DNA of 16,075 nucleotides from Tardiphaga sp. (GCA_014377915.1 JACMOT010000555.1:1-16075), one strand, 5' to 3'. Counted from the stretch's first letter, positions 1-6,530 are shown. A program made the numbers and translations. The notes: generated by a model from the sequence alone, not told the origin.

Positions 1-612
1 GGCAAGCAGGTCAACTTCCGCAACGTGATCCTGATCATGACCACCAATGCCGGCGCGGCCGACATGGCGCGGGCGGCCTTCGGCTTCACGCGAAGCAAGC
101 GGGAAGGCGAGGACCACGAGGCGATCAACCGGCAGTTCGCGCCGGAATTCCGCAACCGTCTCGATGCCATCGTCTCGTTCGCGCATCTCAATCCCGATGT
201 GATCGGCATGGTGGTGGAGAAGTTCGTGCTGCAGCTCGAAGCCCAATTGGCGGACCGCGACGTCACCATCGAACTGTCCGAGCCCGCCAAGGCCTGGCTG
301 GTGAAGCACGGTTATGACGAGCAGATGGGCGCGCGCCCGATGGGCCGCGTGATCCAGGAGCACATCAAGAAGCCGCTCGCCGACGAACTATTGTTCGGCA
401 AGCTGAAGGATGGCGGCCACGTCCGCGTGGTGCTGGTCAGCGACGAGCCGGTGCTGGGCGTCGCGCAGGAGCGGATCGGCTTCGAATATGTCGATGGTCC
501 GGTGACGCCGAAGCCGGAGAAGCTGCCCGGCAAGCGCAACGCGCCGCGCAAGCCGAAGTCGGGCGGTCCCGGCGGGTCCAAGGGCCCGACCAAGCCGCTG
601 GTCAAGGCGTAA
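1..612 (+). CDS. clpA: ATP-dependent Clp protease ATP-binding subunit ClpA, C-terminal part
   Basis: This is the last 203 codons of a class I Clp/Hsp100 ATPase, which unfolds substrates and feeds them to the ClpP peptidase in the cytoplasm. The frame is open from the first base, so the N-domain, first AAA+ module and Walker motifs lie outside the window. Visible are the late part of the second AAA+ module (VILIMTTNAGA, a sensor-1-like segment, then FAPEFRNRLDAIVSF with the arginine-finger region) and the D2-small C-terminal domain (GYDEQMGARPMGRVIQEHIKKPLADELLFG, carrying the sensor-2 GARPM). The family assignment is ClpA rather than ClpB because the MTTNAGA and FGF sequences fit ClpA. The last 30 or so residues form a basic Pro/Gly/Lys tail beyond the folded domain. 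A strong terminator follows at once, so this is the end of its transcription unit. Confidence 0.95.
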   Translation, partial: GKQVNFRNVILIMTTNAGAADMARAAFGFTRSKREGEDHEAINRQFAPEFRNRLDAIVSFAHLNPDVIGMVVEKFVLQLEAQLADRDVTIELSEPAKAWLVKHGYDEQMGARPMGRVIQEHIKKPLADELLFGKLKDGGHVRVVLVSDEPVLGVAQERIGFEYVDGPVTPKPEKLPGKRNAPRKPKSGGPGGSKGPTKPLVKA

Positions 613-634
613 GCCTGAGTCCAACGCGTAAATG

Positions 635-672
635 AAAACGGCCGGCAAGAAATTGCCGGCCGTTTTGTTTTG
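635..672 (+). terminator. Rho-independent terminator after clpA
   Basis: A perfect 14-bp stem (635-648 paired with 653-666) encloses a GAAA tetraloop, and the descending arm runs into a T-rich stretch ending near 672. The stem starts 23 bases after the clpA stop codon. The ascending arm begins with AAAA, so the same hairpin also has a U-tract when read on the minus strand and could stop transcription leaving the minus-strand PilZ gene at 829-1182. Confidence 0.88.
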
Positions 673-680
673 AGTTTAGC

Positions 681-728
681 TGTCATTCCGGGGTGCGAGC
701 GGCGATAGCCGCACGCGAACCCGGAATC
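681..728. repeat. Short intergenic inverted-repeat element (ATTCCGGG type)
   Basis: The outer arms ATTCCGGG (685-692) and CCCGGAAT (720-727) are exact reverse complements. They enclose an inner hairpin, GCGGC-GATA-GCCGC (699-712). It resembles the TCATTCCGGG...CCCGGAATC elements that I recall as abundant between genes in Bradyrhizobium and Rhodopseudomonas; that match is from memory and was not searched. It lies in the 216-base gap between clpA and the convergent PilZ gene. A weaker near-palindrome (CCACT...AGTGG, about 762-779) follows it. I see no gene in this gap. Confidence 0.6.
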
Positions 729-828
729 CCGAAATGTTCATCGCCTCGGTCGAGGTTCCCCGCCACTTCAATTGGAGTGGCTGAGGTTCGCTCGCGCTGT
801 TGCCCTCACGCTCTGGACCGACAGTAAA

Positions 829-1182
829 TTACTGCCCGAGCAGATCGTTGATCTTGCGCTGCAGCTGCCGCTTCTTCTTTTCACTCTTGCGCAGACGTTC
901 CGCCAGATCCGATGGCGGCAGGGCATTTTCCGGCGCGTCGGTGAAAGCGACGCCGACGATGTTGTCGCGCCACCAGATCACCTTGGCGAGGAACGACTTG
1001 CCCTTGCGCGCGATCGACAGCGACATCTGGTCCTTCGGCACTGCTGCACCGGGCTTGAATTCGACACGGGCGCCGTGGTCGGAGATATCGCGCACGATGC
1101 AATCCTTCGACACCGGCGCATCGGTCGATGCGATGCCGCCAAAGATCACCTTGTTCCGCTGGTCCTGCCGACGCTCATCCAT
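829..1182 (-). CDS. Single-domain PilZ protein (c-di-GMP receptor), copy 1
   Basis: A cytoplasmic protein of 117 residues made of one PilZ domain plus a short charged C-terminal helix. PilZ domains bind cyclic di-GMP and pass the signal to motility, polysaccharide or envelope targets. Both ligand motifs are visible: RxxxR as R5-QDQ-R9 near the N-terminus, and DxSxxG as DISDHG before GARVEF. The C-terminal 22 residues (LRKSEKKKRQLQRKINDLL) look like a short amphipathic or coiled helix. I chose the ATG at 1182 rather than the longer frame from 1251 because AAAGAGGAACGGAAC gives a good ribosome binding site just before it, the PilZ arginines follow at once, and the extra 23 residues look untranslated. 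The output partner is unknown. A paralogue lies at 3286-3645. A TTAA-N6-TTAAC motif sits about 75 bases upstream of the start. Confidence 0.88.
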   Translation of the reverse strand: MDERRQDQRNKVIFGGIASTDAPVSKDCIVRDISDHGARVEFKPGAAVPKDQMSLSIARKGKSFLAKVIWWRDNIVGVAFTDAPENALPPSDLAERLRKSEKKKRQLQRKINDLLGQ

Positions 1183-1256
1183 GTTCCGTTCCTCTTTCGC
1201 GCGGAACACTACGCCGATCCACGGAGCGGGGAAGATCATGCGACGGGCCAAACCAC

Positions 1257-1271
1257 GTTAACGTAAATTAA
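1257..1271 (-). promoter_or_regulatory. Possible CtrA-like TTAA-N6-TTAAC site upstream of PilZ copy 1
   Basis: Read on the minus strand this is TTAA, six bases, TTAAC, located between the stop of the GrdB-like gene (1291) and the start of the PilZ gene (1182). The CtrA consensus in Caulobacter is TTAA-N7-TTAAC, so the spacer is one base short. The assignment is tentative, although CtrA control of motility and c-di-GMP genes in alphaproteobacteria makes it reasonable. Confidence 0.25.
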
Positions 1272-1290
1272 GTATTGCGGCCTGGCATCG

Positions 1291-2220
1291 CTAAGCCGCG
1301 CTGTCGCGCAGGCCGCGGGCGGCGGCCTTCTGGGCGTCGAATTCGGCGCGGCGGCGCGCCAGTTCTTCGGTGCTCAGCAGCGCAACATTATTGTAGTCGC
1401 GCTTCCAGGAGGCGTCCCCCCGCCAGCGCTGTGGCGATTGCACGGTTGTCTGTGGCCCGACCGCGGATTCCAGCACAAGCAGCGCCAGTTGCAGCGTCGC
1501 CGCCTGCGACGCCGGATCGTGTGGCTTGCCGGCGGAATTGCCGAGCGGAAAATCGCTGAACAGGAAGCGCGGCACCGCGGCGTGCTCGACGATATCCTTG
1601 GCGCAGCCCATCACCACGGTGGAAATGCCATTGGCCTCGAGATGCCGGGCCGTGAGGGCGATGGTCTGGTGACAGACCGGGCAGTTCGGCACCAATACGG
1701 CGGCGTCGACGCCGTCGGCGCGGCAGCGCGCCAGGATTTCCGGCGCGTCGGTCTCGGTAGTGACGCGGTGGCTGCGGTTGGTCGGCGCGCCGAAGAAGCG
1801 TGGCGCGACGTCGCCGATCCGGCCCTCGGCGGCGAGCTGACGCAGCGCGGGCAGCGGGAACCAGCTGTTGCTGTCGTCGGCGGTGGTATGTACGCGGTCA
1901 TAGGCGATGTGCGAGATGCGCAAATCATGATCCTGCGCGGTATCGCCGTCATAGACCTGATAGAACTTGGCGCCGCCATTATAGGAGGCGCCCGGTCCCT
2001 GGTCGCCGCGCGCGGGATCGAACGGAGCGGCCGTGGTGATGAGGGCGACGCGCGACTGCGCCAGCGGTGTACGCAATTTCTGGAATGGCGCATCATTATG
2101 GTGCGCCCAGCGATAGGGCGTGTCGTAGCCGATCGCCAGATAGTAGTCCCGGGTGCGGGCCATATAGGGGATCGGCACGTCGTCGTCGGAGGCGAAGCCG
2201 GGCGGGTGGTCCTTGGTCAT
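1291..2220 (-). CDS. Selenoprotein B (GrdB/PrdB)-like protein with Cys in place of Sec
   Basis: A 309-residue protein related to the B subunits of glycine, sarcosine, betaine and D-proline reductases. Family features seen are the RISHIAYDRVHTTADDSNSWFPL block followed by LRQLAAEGRIGDVA, the redox motif NCPVC (Cys180, Cys183), then VVMGCAKDIVEH and LPLGN-like FPLGNSAGKPHDP. In clostridial GrdB/PrdB the first Cys of this UxxC motif is selenocysteine. Here the codon is TGC, so the protein is made without Sec machinery. The genuine enzymes need partner subunits A and C, and none is nearby, so a classical amino-acid reductase role is doubtful; a thiol-redox or reductive cleavage role is only inference. 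I prefer the ATG at 2220 over the GTG at 2244 because GGGAG lies seven bases upstream of it. It is co-directional with the PilZ gene, 108 bases away. Confidence 0.75.
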   Translation of the reverse strand: MTKDHPPGFASDDDVPIPYMARTRDYYLAIGYDTPYRWAHHNDAPFQKLRTPLAQSRVALITTAAPFDPARGDQGPGASYNGGAKFYQVYDGDTAQDHDLRISHIAYDRVHTTADDSNSWFPLPALRQLAAEGRIGDVAPRFFGAPTNRSHRVTTETDAPEILARCRADGVDAAVLVPNCPVCHQTIALTARHLEANGISTVVMGCAKDIVEHAAVPRFLFSDFPLGNSAGKPHDPASQAATLQLALLVLESAVGPQTTVQSPQRWRGDASWKRDYNNVALLSTEELARRRAEFDAQKAAARGLRDSAA

Positions 2221-2294
2221 GGCTGCGCTCCCGTTCCCGCTCACTTCGAGGCATAGCTAGCCGCTTCGACCCGGCTGTCAAGACGCGCAGGAGG

Positions 2295-3335
2295 ATGATG
2301 AAATTAGCCGTGGCCCTGATCTGCCAGACGATGATCCTGACAGCAATATTGCTGCTTCCGGCGGCGCGCCTGCACGCCGAGGAGATTTTGCCGCCGGCGG
2401 AACTGGCGAAACCGGGCGCTGACAGGATGCTCGACGCTCGGCCAGCTCCACCAGCGATGCAACCTGCTGATTCCGGCACCCGGGAGTCGATGTGCCTGAT
2501 GATCGAATCCGCGGCGAAGGCCCATGATCTGCCGCTGGAATTCTTTGCCCGGATGATCTGGCAGGAGAGTCGGTTTCAGTCCGATGCGGTGGGGCCGGTG
2601 ACGCGCAGCGGCCAGCGCGCCCAGGGCATCGCGCAATTCATGCCGGGCACCGCGACCGAGCGGCGGTTGCTCGACCCGTTCGATCCGGTCCAGGCGCTGC
2701 CGAAATCGGCCGAATTCCTGAAGGAGCTGCGCGACCAGTTCGGCAATCTCGGCCTTGCCGCCGCGGCCTATAATGCAGGGCCGCGCCGGGTGCAGGACTG
2801 GATCGACGGCAGGGGTCCGATGCCATCGGAAACCCGCAACTACGTGTCCGCGATCACCGGCGCTTCGGTCGATGACTGGTCCGCCGCCGGCCGCAACGGC
2901 AAGATGCCGGATCGGCCGCCGCCGACGGGGTGCCGCGAGCTGATGGCGCTGCTGCAGCGCTCGCCAAATCCGTTCATCGCCGAACTGGCGCAGCGCGTGA
3001 AGCTGGGTGAGGCGCGCCCCTGGGGCGTGCAACTCGCCGCCGGCTTTAACCGCGACCGCGCCCTGATGAGCTATGCGCGCGTGATGGCGCGGCTTCGTCC
3101 GGTGATCGGCGATCGCGATCCCAATCTGCTGGGCTCAACCTTTCGCAGCCGCGGCCCCCGAACCTTTTACCAGGTACGTATTGGCGAGGACACGCGGGCC
3201 GCCGCCGATCGATTGTGCGACAGGATCCGCCGCGCCGGCCAGGCCTGCCTGGTGCTGCGCAACATCAATGTGAGGGCCGGAGCGCTCAGTATTCCGAGCG
3301 CAACCGATCGAGCTGCCGCGCCAAATCGCGGTTGA
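2295..3335 (+). CDS. Exported lytic murein transglycosylase (SLT domain) with SPOR-like tail
   Basis: A 346-residue periplasmic enzyme predicted to cleave the MurNAc-GlcNAc bond of peptidoglycan to 1,6-anhydro ends. A signal peptide covers residues 1-28 (hydrophobic core, cleavage after RLHA). The SLT/lysozyme-like domain follows at about 68-190: WQESRF with catalytic Glu91, then GIAQFMPGTA, then AAAYNAGPRRVQDW. The C-terminal 50 or so residues (FYQVRIGEDTRAAADRLCDRIRRAGQAC) resemble a SPOR fold, which binds denuded glycan at septa; this part is less certain. The start is the first of two ATGs at 2295 and 2298. An AGGAGG directly abuts the first, so the second may be the one used. It is divergent from the GrdB-like gene, and its last 50 bases overlap the 3' end of the convergent PilZ gene. 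Confidence 0.85.
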   Translation: MMKLAVALICQTMILTAILLLPAARLHAEEILPPAELAKPGADRMLDARPAPPAMQPADSGTRESMCLMIESAAKAHDLPLEFFARMIWQESRFQSDAVGPVTRSGQRAQGIAQFMPGTATERRLLDPFDPVQALPKSAEFLKELRDQFGNLGLAAAAYNAGPRRVQDWIDGRGPMPSETRNYVSAITGASVDDWSAAGRNGKMPDRPPPTGCRELMALLQRSPNPFIAELAQRVKLGEARPWGVQLAAGFNRDRALMSYARVMARLRPVIGDRDPNLLGSTFRSRGPRTFYQVRIGEDTRAAADRLCDRIRRAGQACLVLRNINVRAGALSIPSATDRAAAPNRG

Positions 3336-3645
3336 CGCGCTCACTGGCGCGCAGCCGCATCGCGCAGTCGAGCGTGGCATCGGTGTCGGTGCGCCGGGGA
3401 TCGCGAAACAGGAAGCCGGCCTGGTCGCCGCGGCGCCAGATCATCCTCGCGCGAAAGGCGTATCCCTTCTGCTCGATGGTGAAGTCGACTTCCCCGGTAA
3501 TCAGGCGGGTGGTTTCGAATTCCACCCGGGCACCGTCGTCGGAGAAGTTGCGCACGATACAATCCATGCTCGACTGCCGTCCATTGAACGCGATCCGGCC
3601 GCCGAAATAGACCCGACTGCGAAAACTCTTTCGTCGCTCCAGCAT
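3286..3645 (-). CDS. Single-domain PilZ protein (c-di-GMP receptor), copy 2
   Basis: A 119-residue cytoplasmic PilZ protein, a clear paralogue of the one at 829-1182. The two share CIVR-[DN]-x-SD-x-GARVEF, the R5xxxR9 motif near the start, and a charged C-terminal helix (here LRASERVNRDLARQLDRL). The second c-di-GMP motif reads NFSDDG, so all ligand-contacting residues expected of a functional PilZ domain are present. The start at 3645 is supported by AGAGGGG eight bases upstream. The last 50 bases are antisense to the end of the lytic transglycosylase gene. Upstream on the minus strand are TTAACC and TTAACCTTAAC sequences (3685-3690 and 3723-3733) that could be half-sites for a TTAAC-recognising regulator such as CtrA. 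The target protein is unknown. Confidence 0.88.
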   Translation of the reverse strand: MLERRKSFRSRVYFGGRIAFNGRQSSMDCIVRNFSDDGARVEFETTRLITGEVDFTIEQKGYAFRARMIWRRGDQAGFLFRDPRRTDTDATLDCAMRLRASERVNRDLARQLDRLRSEY

Positions 3646-3805
3646 GATGCCCCTCTCTGGTTACCTCTGGACACTACCTGAGGTGGTTAAGTCGAGGCGA
3701 GCACTGAGCCGATAAACGTTTTGTTAAGGTTAAACAGGCGGCTTGACGGCGGCTGTGATTGGCTGCGTATGGCGGCAATACCTTTCAAGAAGAATAGGAC
3801 GTTTG

Positions 3806-4543
3806 GTGGCGCTGCCGGCTCTGGATTCACCACGATGGCAGGGCACCGCGGCGGCGTTTGTGCTGGGCCTGAGCTCGATTGCCTCGACGATCCTGACGCT
3901 GGTGCTGTTCGCCACCTATATCGGCATCGGCGCGCTCGCCCACGACACCCATTTCAGCCTGTTCTGGGCGCTGGCGTCGACGCTGTTCGTGTGGGCGGGC
4001 CCGGCGCAGATCATCCTGCTGTCGACGCTGGGCTCCGGCGCCACGGTGATCCAGGCCGCCTTGGCCGTGACGGTCAGCGCGGTCCGGCTGTTTCCGATGG
4101 TGGTCTCGGTGCTGCCCATGCTGCGCCTGCCGCAAACGCGCAAGCGCCAGTTGATCCTGCCGGCGCACTTCATCGCGGTCACGTTGTGGGTTGAATGTTT
4201 CCGCCTGCTGCCGTTGGTTCCGCGCGCGCGTCGCATCGCTTTCGTCAACGGCCTGGGGACTGGCCTGGTGACGATCTCGATGACAGCCACTCTGATCGGT
4301 TACCAACTCGCCGCCAATCTGCCGCCGCTGTTCGGTGCGGCCATCCTGTTGCTCACGCCGTTGGCGTTTCTGCTGTCCACCGCGCGGAATTGCCGGCAGC
4401 TTCCCGATGTGGTGGCACTCGTCCTCGGCCTTGCGCTGTTTCCGCTGGTGTCGCTGCTGCACACCGGCGTCGATATCCTGATATCGGGCGTCTCCGCCGG
4501 CAGCATCGCCTATGGCGTTCACTGGTGGCGACGGCGGCCATGA
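3806..4543 (+). CDS. azlC: AzlC-family branched-chain amino acid exporter, large subunit
   Basis: A 245-residue inner-membrane protein with seven or eight hydrophobic segments, matching the large subunit of the AzlCD (BrnFE-like) exporter of branched-chain amino acids and analogues. Family signatures seen include VWAGPAQIILLSTLGSGA, AVRLFPMVVSVLPMLR and FVNGLGTGLVTISMTA. The start is uncertain. A TTG at 3743 and a GTG at 3755 extend the frame, but the extension is Arg-rich, not membrane-like, and lacks a clear ribosome site. GTG 3806 has AGGA six bases upstream and places the first helix close to the N-terminus, so I prefer it. The gene ends in a 4-base ATGA overlap with azlD, so the two are translationally coupled. 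The transported substrate is not shown by the sequence. Confidence 0.85.
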   Translation: MALPALDSPRWQGTAAAFVLGLSSIASTILTLVLFATYIGIGALAHDTHFSLFWALASTLFVWAGPAQIILLSTLGSGATVIQAALAVTVSAVRLFPMVVSVLPMLRLPQTRKRQLILPAHFIAVTLWVECFRLLPLVPRARRIAFVNGLGTGLVTISMTATLIGYQLAANLPPLFGAAILLLTPLAFLLSTARNCRQLPDVVALVLGLALFPLVSLLHTGVDILISGVSAGSIAYGVHWWRRRP

Positions 4544-4884
4544 GCGAATTCATCGGCGACTGGCATTCCCTGATTGTGCTGCTGCTGGCGGGCTTTCTGC
4601 CCAACGAAGTGTGGCGTTGGCTCGGCCTGTGGCTGGGCGGCGGCGTCGACGAGCAATCCGAATTGCTGGTGTGGGTGAGGGCGGTGGCCACCGCGATCCT
4701 TGCCGGCGTGATTGCGCAGATCCTGGTGCTGCCGCCAGGCGCGCTGGCCAGTATCCCGCCGGAGTTGCGCTACGGCGCGGTAGCGGTTGGCGTAGCCGTG
4801 TTCATGGCGACGAGGCGCTCGATTCTGTTCGGCGTCGTCAGCGGCGAGACCGTGATGATCGCTGGTAAATACTGGCTCGGCTGA
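4540..4884 (+). CDS. azlD: AzlD-family branched-chain amino acid exporter, small subunit
   Basis: A 114-residue inner-membrane protein with about four hydrophobic segments, the expected size for AzlD. Characteristic segments are LLAGFLPNEVWRWLGLWLG near the N-terminus and the C-terminal VAVFMATRRSILFGVVSGE stretch. AzlD pairs with AzlC to export amino acids. The ATG at 4540 overlaps the azlC stop codon in ATGA, which fixes this start even though longer in-frame extensions into azlC exist. No regulator of the Lrp type, often found beside azlCD, is present in the window. Confidence 0.85.
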   Translation: MSEFIGDWHSLIVLLLAGFLPNEVWRWLGLWLGGGVDEQSELLVWVRAVATAILAGVIAQILVLPPGALASIPPELRYGAVAVGVAVFMATRRSILFGVVSGETVMIAGKYWLG

Positions 4885-4955
4885 GCTACGGCTTGCGCTG
4901 CCTCTTGGCTCGGCTACTGTTCGGGCAATTCAAAAAAGACCACTGGGGAAACGAC

Positions 4956-5939
4956 ATGAAAACGCGTGCCAGCTCCGTCCTGATGTCGATGCTCGCCGTC
5001 GCGATGGTAAGCGCGATGCCAATGGCCTGCGCAGCGGAATATCCGACACGCGCGATCAAGCTGATCGTACCCTACGCGGCGGGCGGCCCGACCGACGTTC
5101 TGGCGCGACTGGTCGGGGATTATCTCGGCCGTGATCTCAAGCAGACCATGGTGGTCGAGAACAAGCCCGGCGCGCAGGGCGCGATCGCGGCGGAGACGGT
5201 GTCGCGCGCCGATCCGGACGGCTACACGTTGTTCGTCACCGCGGCCTCGATCATGGTGCTCAACCCGCTGCTCTACAGGAAGCTGCCCTACGATCCGCAG
5301 AAGGATCTGAAGATGCTGTCGATCGTCACCGACCTTCCGGTGGTGCTGGAAGTGCATCCTTCGGTGCCGGCCAAGACGGTTCAGGAGTTCGTCGCTTACG
5401 CCAAGGCGAATCCGGGCAAGCTGAATTTCGGATCGGCGGGCACCGGCGGCACCATCCATCTCGCCGGCGAGATGTTCAAGCAGATCACCGGCGTGCAGAT
5501 GACCCACATTCCCTATAAGGGCGCCGGACCGGCGCTGACCGATCTGCTGTCGGGCAATATACAGGTGATGTTCGATACGCTGTCCACCGCGCTGCCGCCG
5601 GTGAAGTCCGGCATGCTGCGGCCGCTGAGCGTCTCCTCGGCGCAGCGCAGCCCTGATCTGCCGGATGTGCCGACCGTGGCGGAAAGCGGTTATCCGGACT
5701 ACGTCGTGGGCGTCTGGTTCGGCGTTGCCGCGCAGGCCAAATTGCCCGACGACATTTCCGACAAGGTCAGCGCCAGCCTGAACCGGGCGCTCGATGATCC
5801 GGCCTTTCGTGCCTCGCTGGAAAAGATCGGCTTCCCGGTGCTGCGCCCGAAGACGCCGGCGCAGATTACGGAATTCGTTGACGAGGATCGGGCGCGGTGG
5901 TCGAAGGTGATCAAGGCGCAGAACATCTCGCTGGATTGA
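4956..5939 (+). CDS. Bug/TctC-family periplasmic substrate-binding protein
   Basis: A 327-residue tripartite tricarboxylate transporter receptor. The signal peptide is about residues 1-26 (MKTR, hydrophobic core, cleavage near ACAA-EYP). The mature start YPTRAIKLIVPYAAGGPTDV is the family hallmark. It is followed by ENKPGAQGAIAAE, KLNFGSAGTGGTIHLAGEMF, HIPYKGAGPALTDLLSG and SVSSAQRSPDLPDVPTVAE. These proteins bind carboxylates or amides in the periplasm and normally deliver them to TctAB, but no TctA or TctB lies nearby, so this is one of the many orphan Bug proteins and its ligand cannot be read from the sequence. The start at ATG 4956 has GGGGAA upstream and begins the signal peptide properly. 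It lies 71 bases after azlD and 16 bases before the TrmO-like gene. Confidence 0.92.
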   Translation: MKTRASSVLMSMLAVAMVSAMPMACAAEYPTRAIKLIVPYAAGGPTDVLARLVGDYLGRDLKQTMVVENKPGAQGAIAAETVSRADPDGYTLFVTAASIMVLNPLLYRKLPYDPQKDLKMLSIVTDLPVVLEVHPSVPAKTVQEFVAYAKANPGKLNFGSAGTGGTIHLAGEMFKQITGVQMTHIPYKGAGPALTDLLSGNIQVMFDTLSTALPPVKSGMLRPLSVSSAQRSPDLPDVPTVAESGYPDYVVGVWFGVAAQAKLPDDISDKVSASLNRALDDPAFRASLEKIGFPVLRPKTPAQITEFVDEDRARWSKVIKAQNISLD

Positions 5940-5955
5940 TCGGGGCTGCTGACGG

Positions 5956-6447
5956 ATGGCTGGTGAGAATGAGATCCGCGCCGGCGAGGCCGTCGTCGAC
6001 GCGCCGAAGCCCAACAATGCCGGTCTGGTCTATATCGGCCGCATCCGCACGCCATGGACGTCGCGGTCGGACACGCCGCGGCAAGGCCACCATGACGGGC
6101 CGGTGTGCCGGCTGGAGATCTTCGATCCCTGGGTGCCGGCGCTGCAGGGCCTTGATCAGTTCAGGATGCTCGAGGTGATCTACTGGCTGCATCTGTCGCG
6201 CCGCGACCTGGTGCTGCAGAGCCCGAAGAATGACGGCCGCGCCCGCGGCACGTTTTCGCTGCGCTCGCCGGTGCGGCCCAATCCGCTGGGTACCTCGATG
6301 GTGAAGCTGGTCGGCATCGAAGGCGCCACGGTGTTGGTGCGCGGCCTCGATTGTCTCGATGAAACGCCGCTTCTGGATATGAAGCCCGACCGCTGCGAGT
6401 TCACACCGCGGGCGCCGCCACAGCCCGGCGATTTCCAGACGGAATAA
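5956..6447 (+). CDS. TrmO/TsaA-family tRNA (adenine-N6)-methyltransferase
   Basis: A 163-residue protein consisting of the TsaA beta-barrel domain. In E. coli, TrmO uses SAM to methylate N6 of t6A37 in tRNA-Thr. Matching motifs are YIGRIRTPW (26-34), DGPVCRLEIF (47-56), SPVRPNPLGTS (104-114, the most diagnostic) and LDETPLLDMKP (134-144). It lacks the C-terminal extension of E. coli TrmO and belongs to the short, single-domain form common in alphaproteobacteria, so the exact tRNA target is inferred. The gene begins 16 bases after the Bug gene and is probably cotranscribed with it. A long inverted repeat begins four bases after its stop. Confidence 0.85.
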   Translation: MAGENEIRAGEAVVDAPKPNNAGLVYIGRIRTPWTSRSDTPRQGHHDGPVCRLEIFDPWVPALQGLDQFRMLEVIYWLHLSRRDLVLQSPKNDGRARGTFSLRSPVRPNPLGTSMVKLVGIEGATVLVRGLDCLDETPLLDMKPDRCEFTPRAPPQPGDFQTE

Positions 6448-6450
6448 TTT

Positions 6451-6527
6451 GTAGGATGGGTTGTGCCCTTCGCGAAACCCATCACCCGCGGGTGATGGGG
6501 TTCGCGAAGGCGCTCGACCCATCCTAC
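6451..6527. repeat. Long intergenic inverted repeat (GTAGGATGGGT element), possible bidirectional terminator
   Basis: The ends GTAGGATGGG (6451-6460) and CCCATCCTAC (6518-6527) are exact reverse complements. Inside them, CCTTCGCGAA (6467-6476) pairs with TTCGCGAAGG (6501-6510) and ATCACCC (6481-6487) pairs with GGGTGAT (6490-6496). The whole 77 bases can fold into one long hairpin. It fills the gap between the convergent trmO-like and HIT genes, with the second end four bases from the HIT stop codon. Elements starting GTAGGATGGGT are, from memory, a dispersed family in several proteobacteria. Confidence 0.75.
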
Positions 6528-6530
6528 GGT

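Noticed and set aside
1674..1688. Selenocysteine insertion in the GrdB-like protein
   Set aside because: Both codons of the CxxC motif are ordinary Cys codons (TGC and TGT), so there is no in-frame UGA to recode.
1438..2256. 272-codon plus-strand frame opposite the GrdB-like gene
   Set aside because: The minus-strand protein shows conserved GrdB blocks. The plus frame is Gly/Arg/Ala repetitive and unrecognised.
4914..6017. Long minus-strand open frame opposite the Bug and TrmO-like genes
   Set aside because: It is Arg/His/Gln-rich with no recognisable domain, and lies antisense to a protein with clear family motifs. It is a high-GC shadow.
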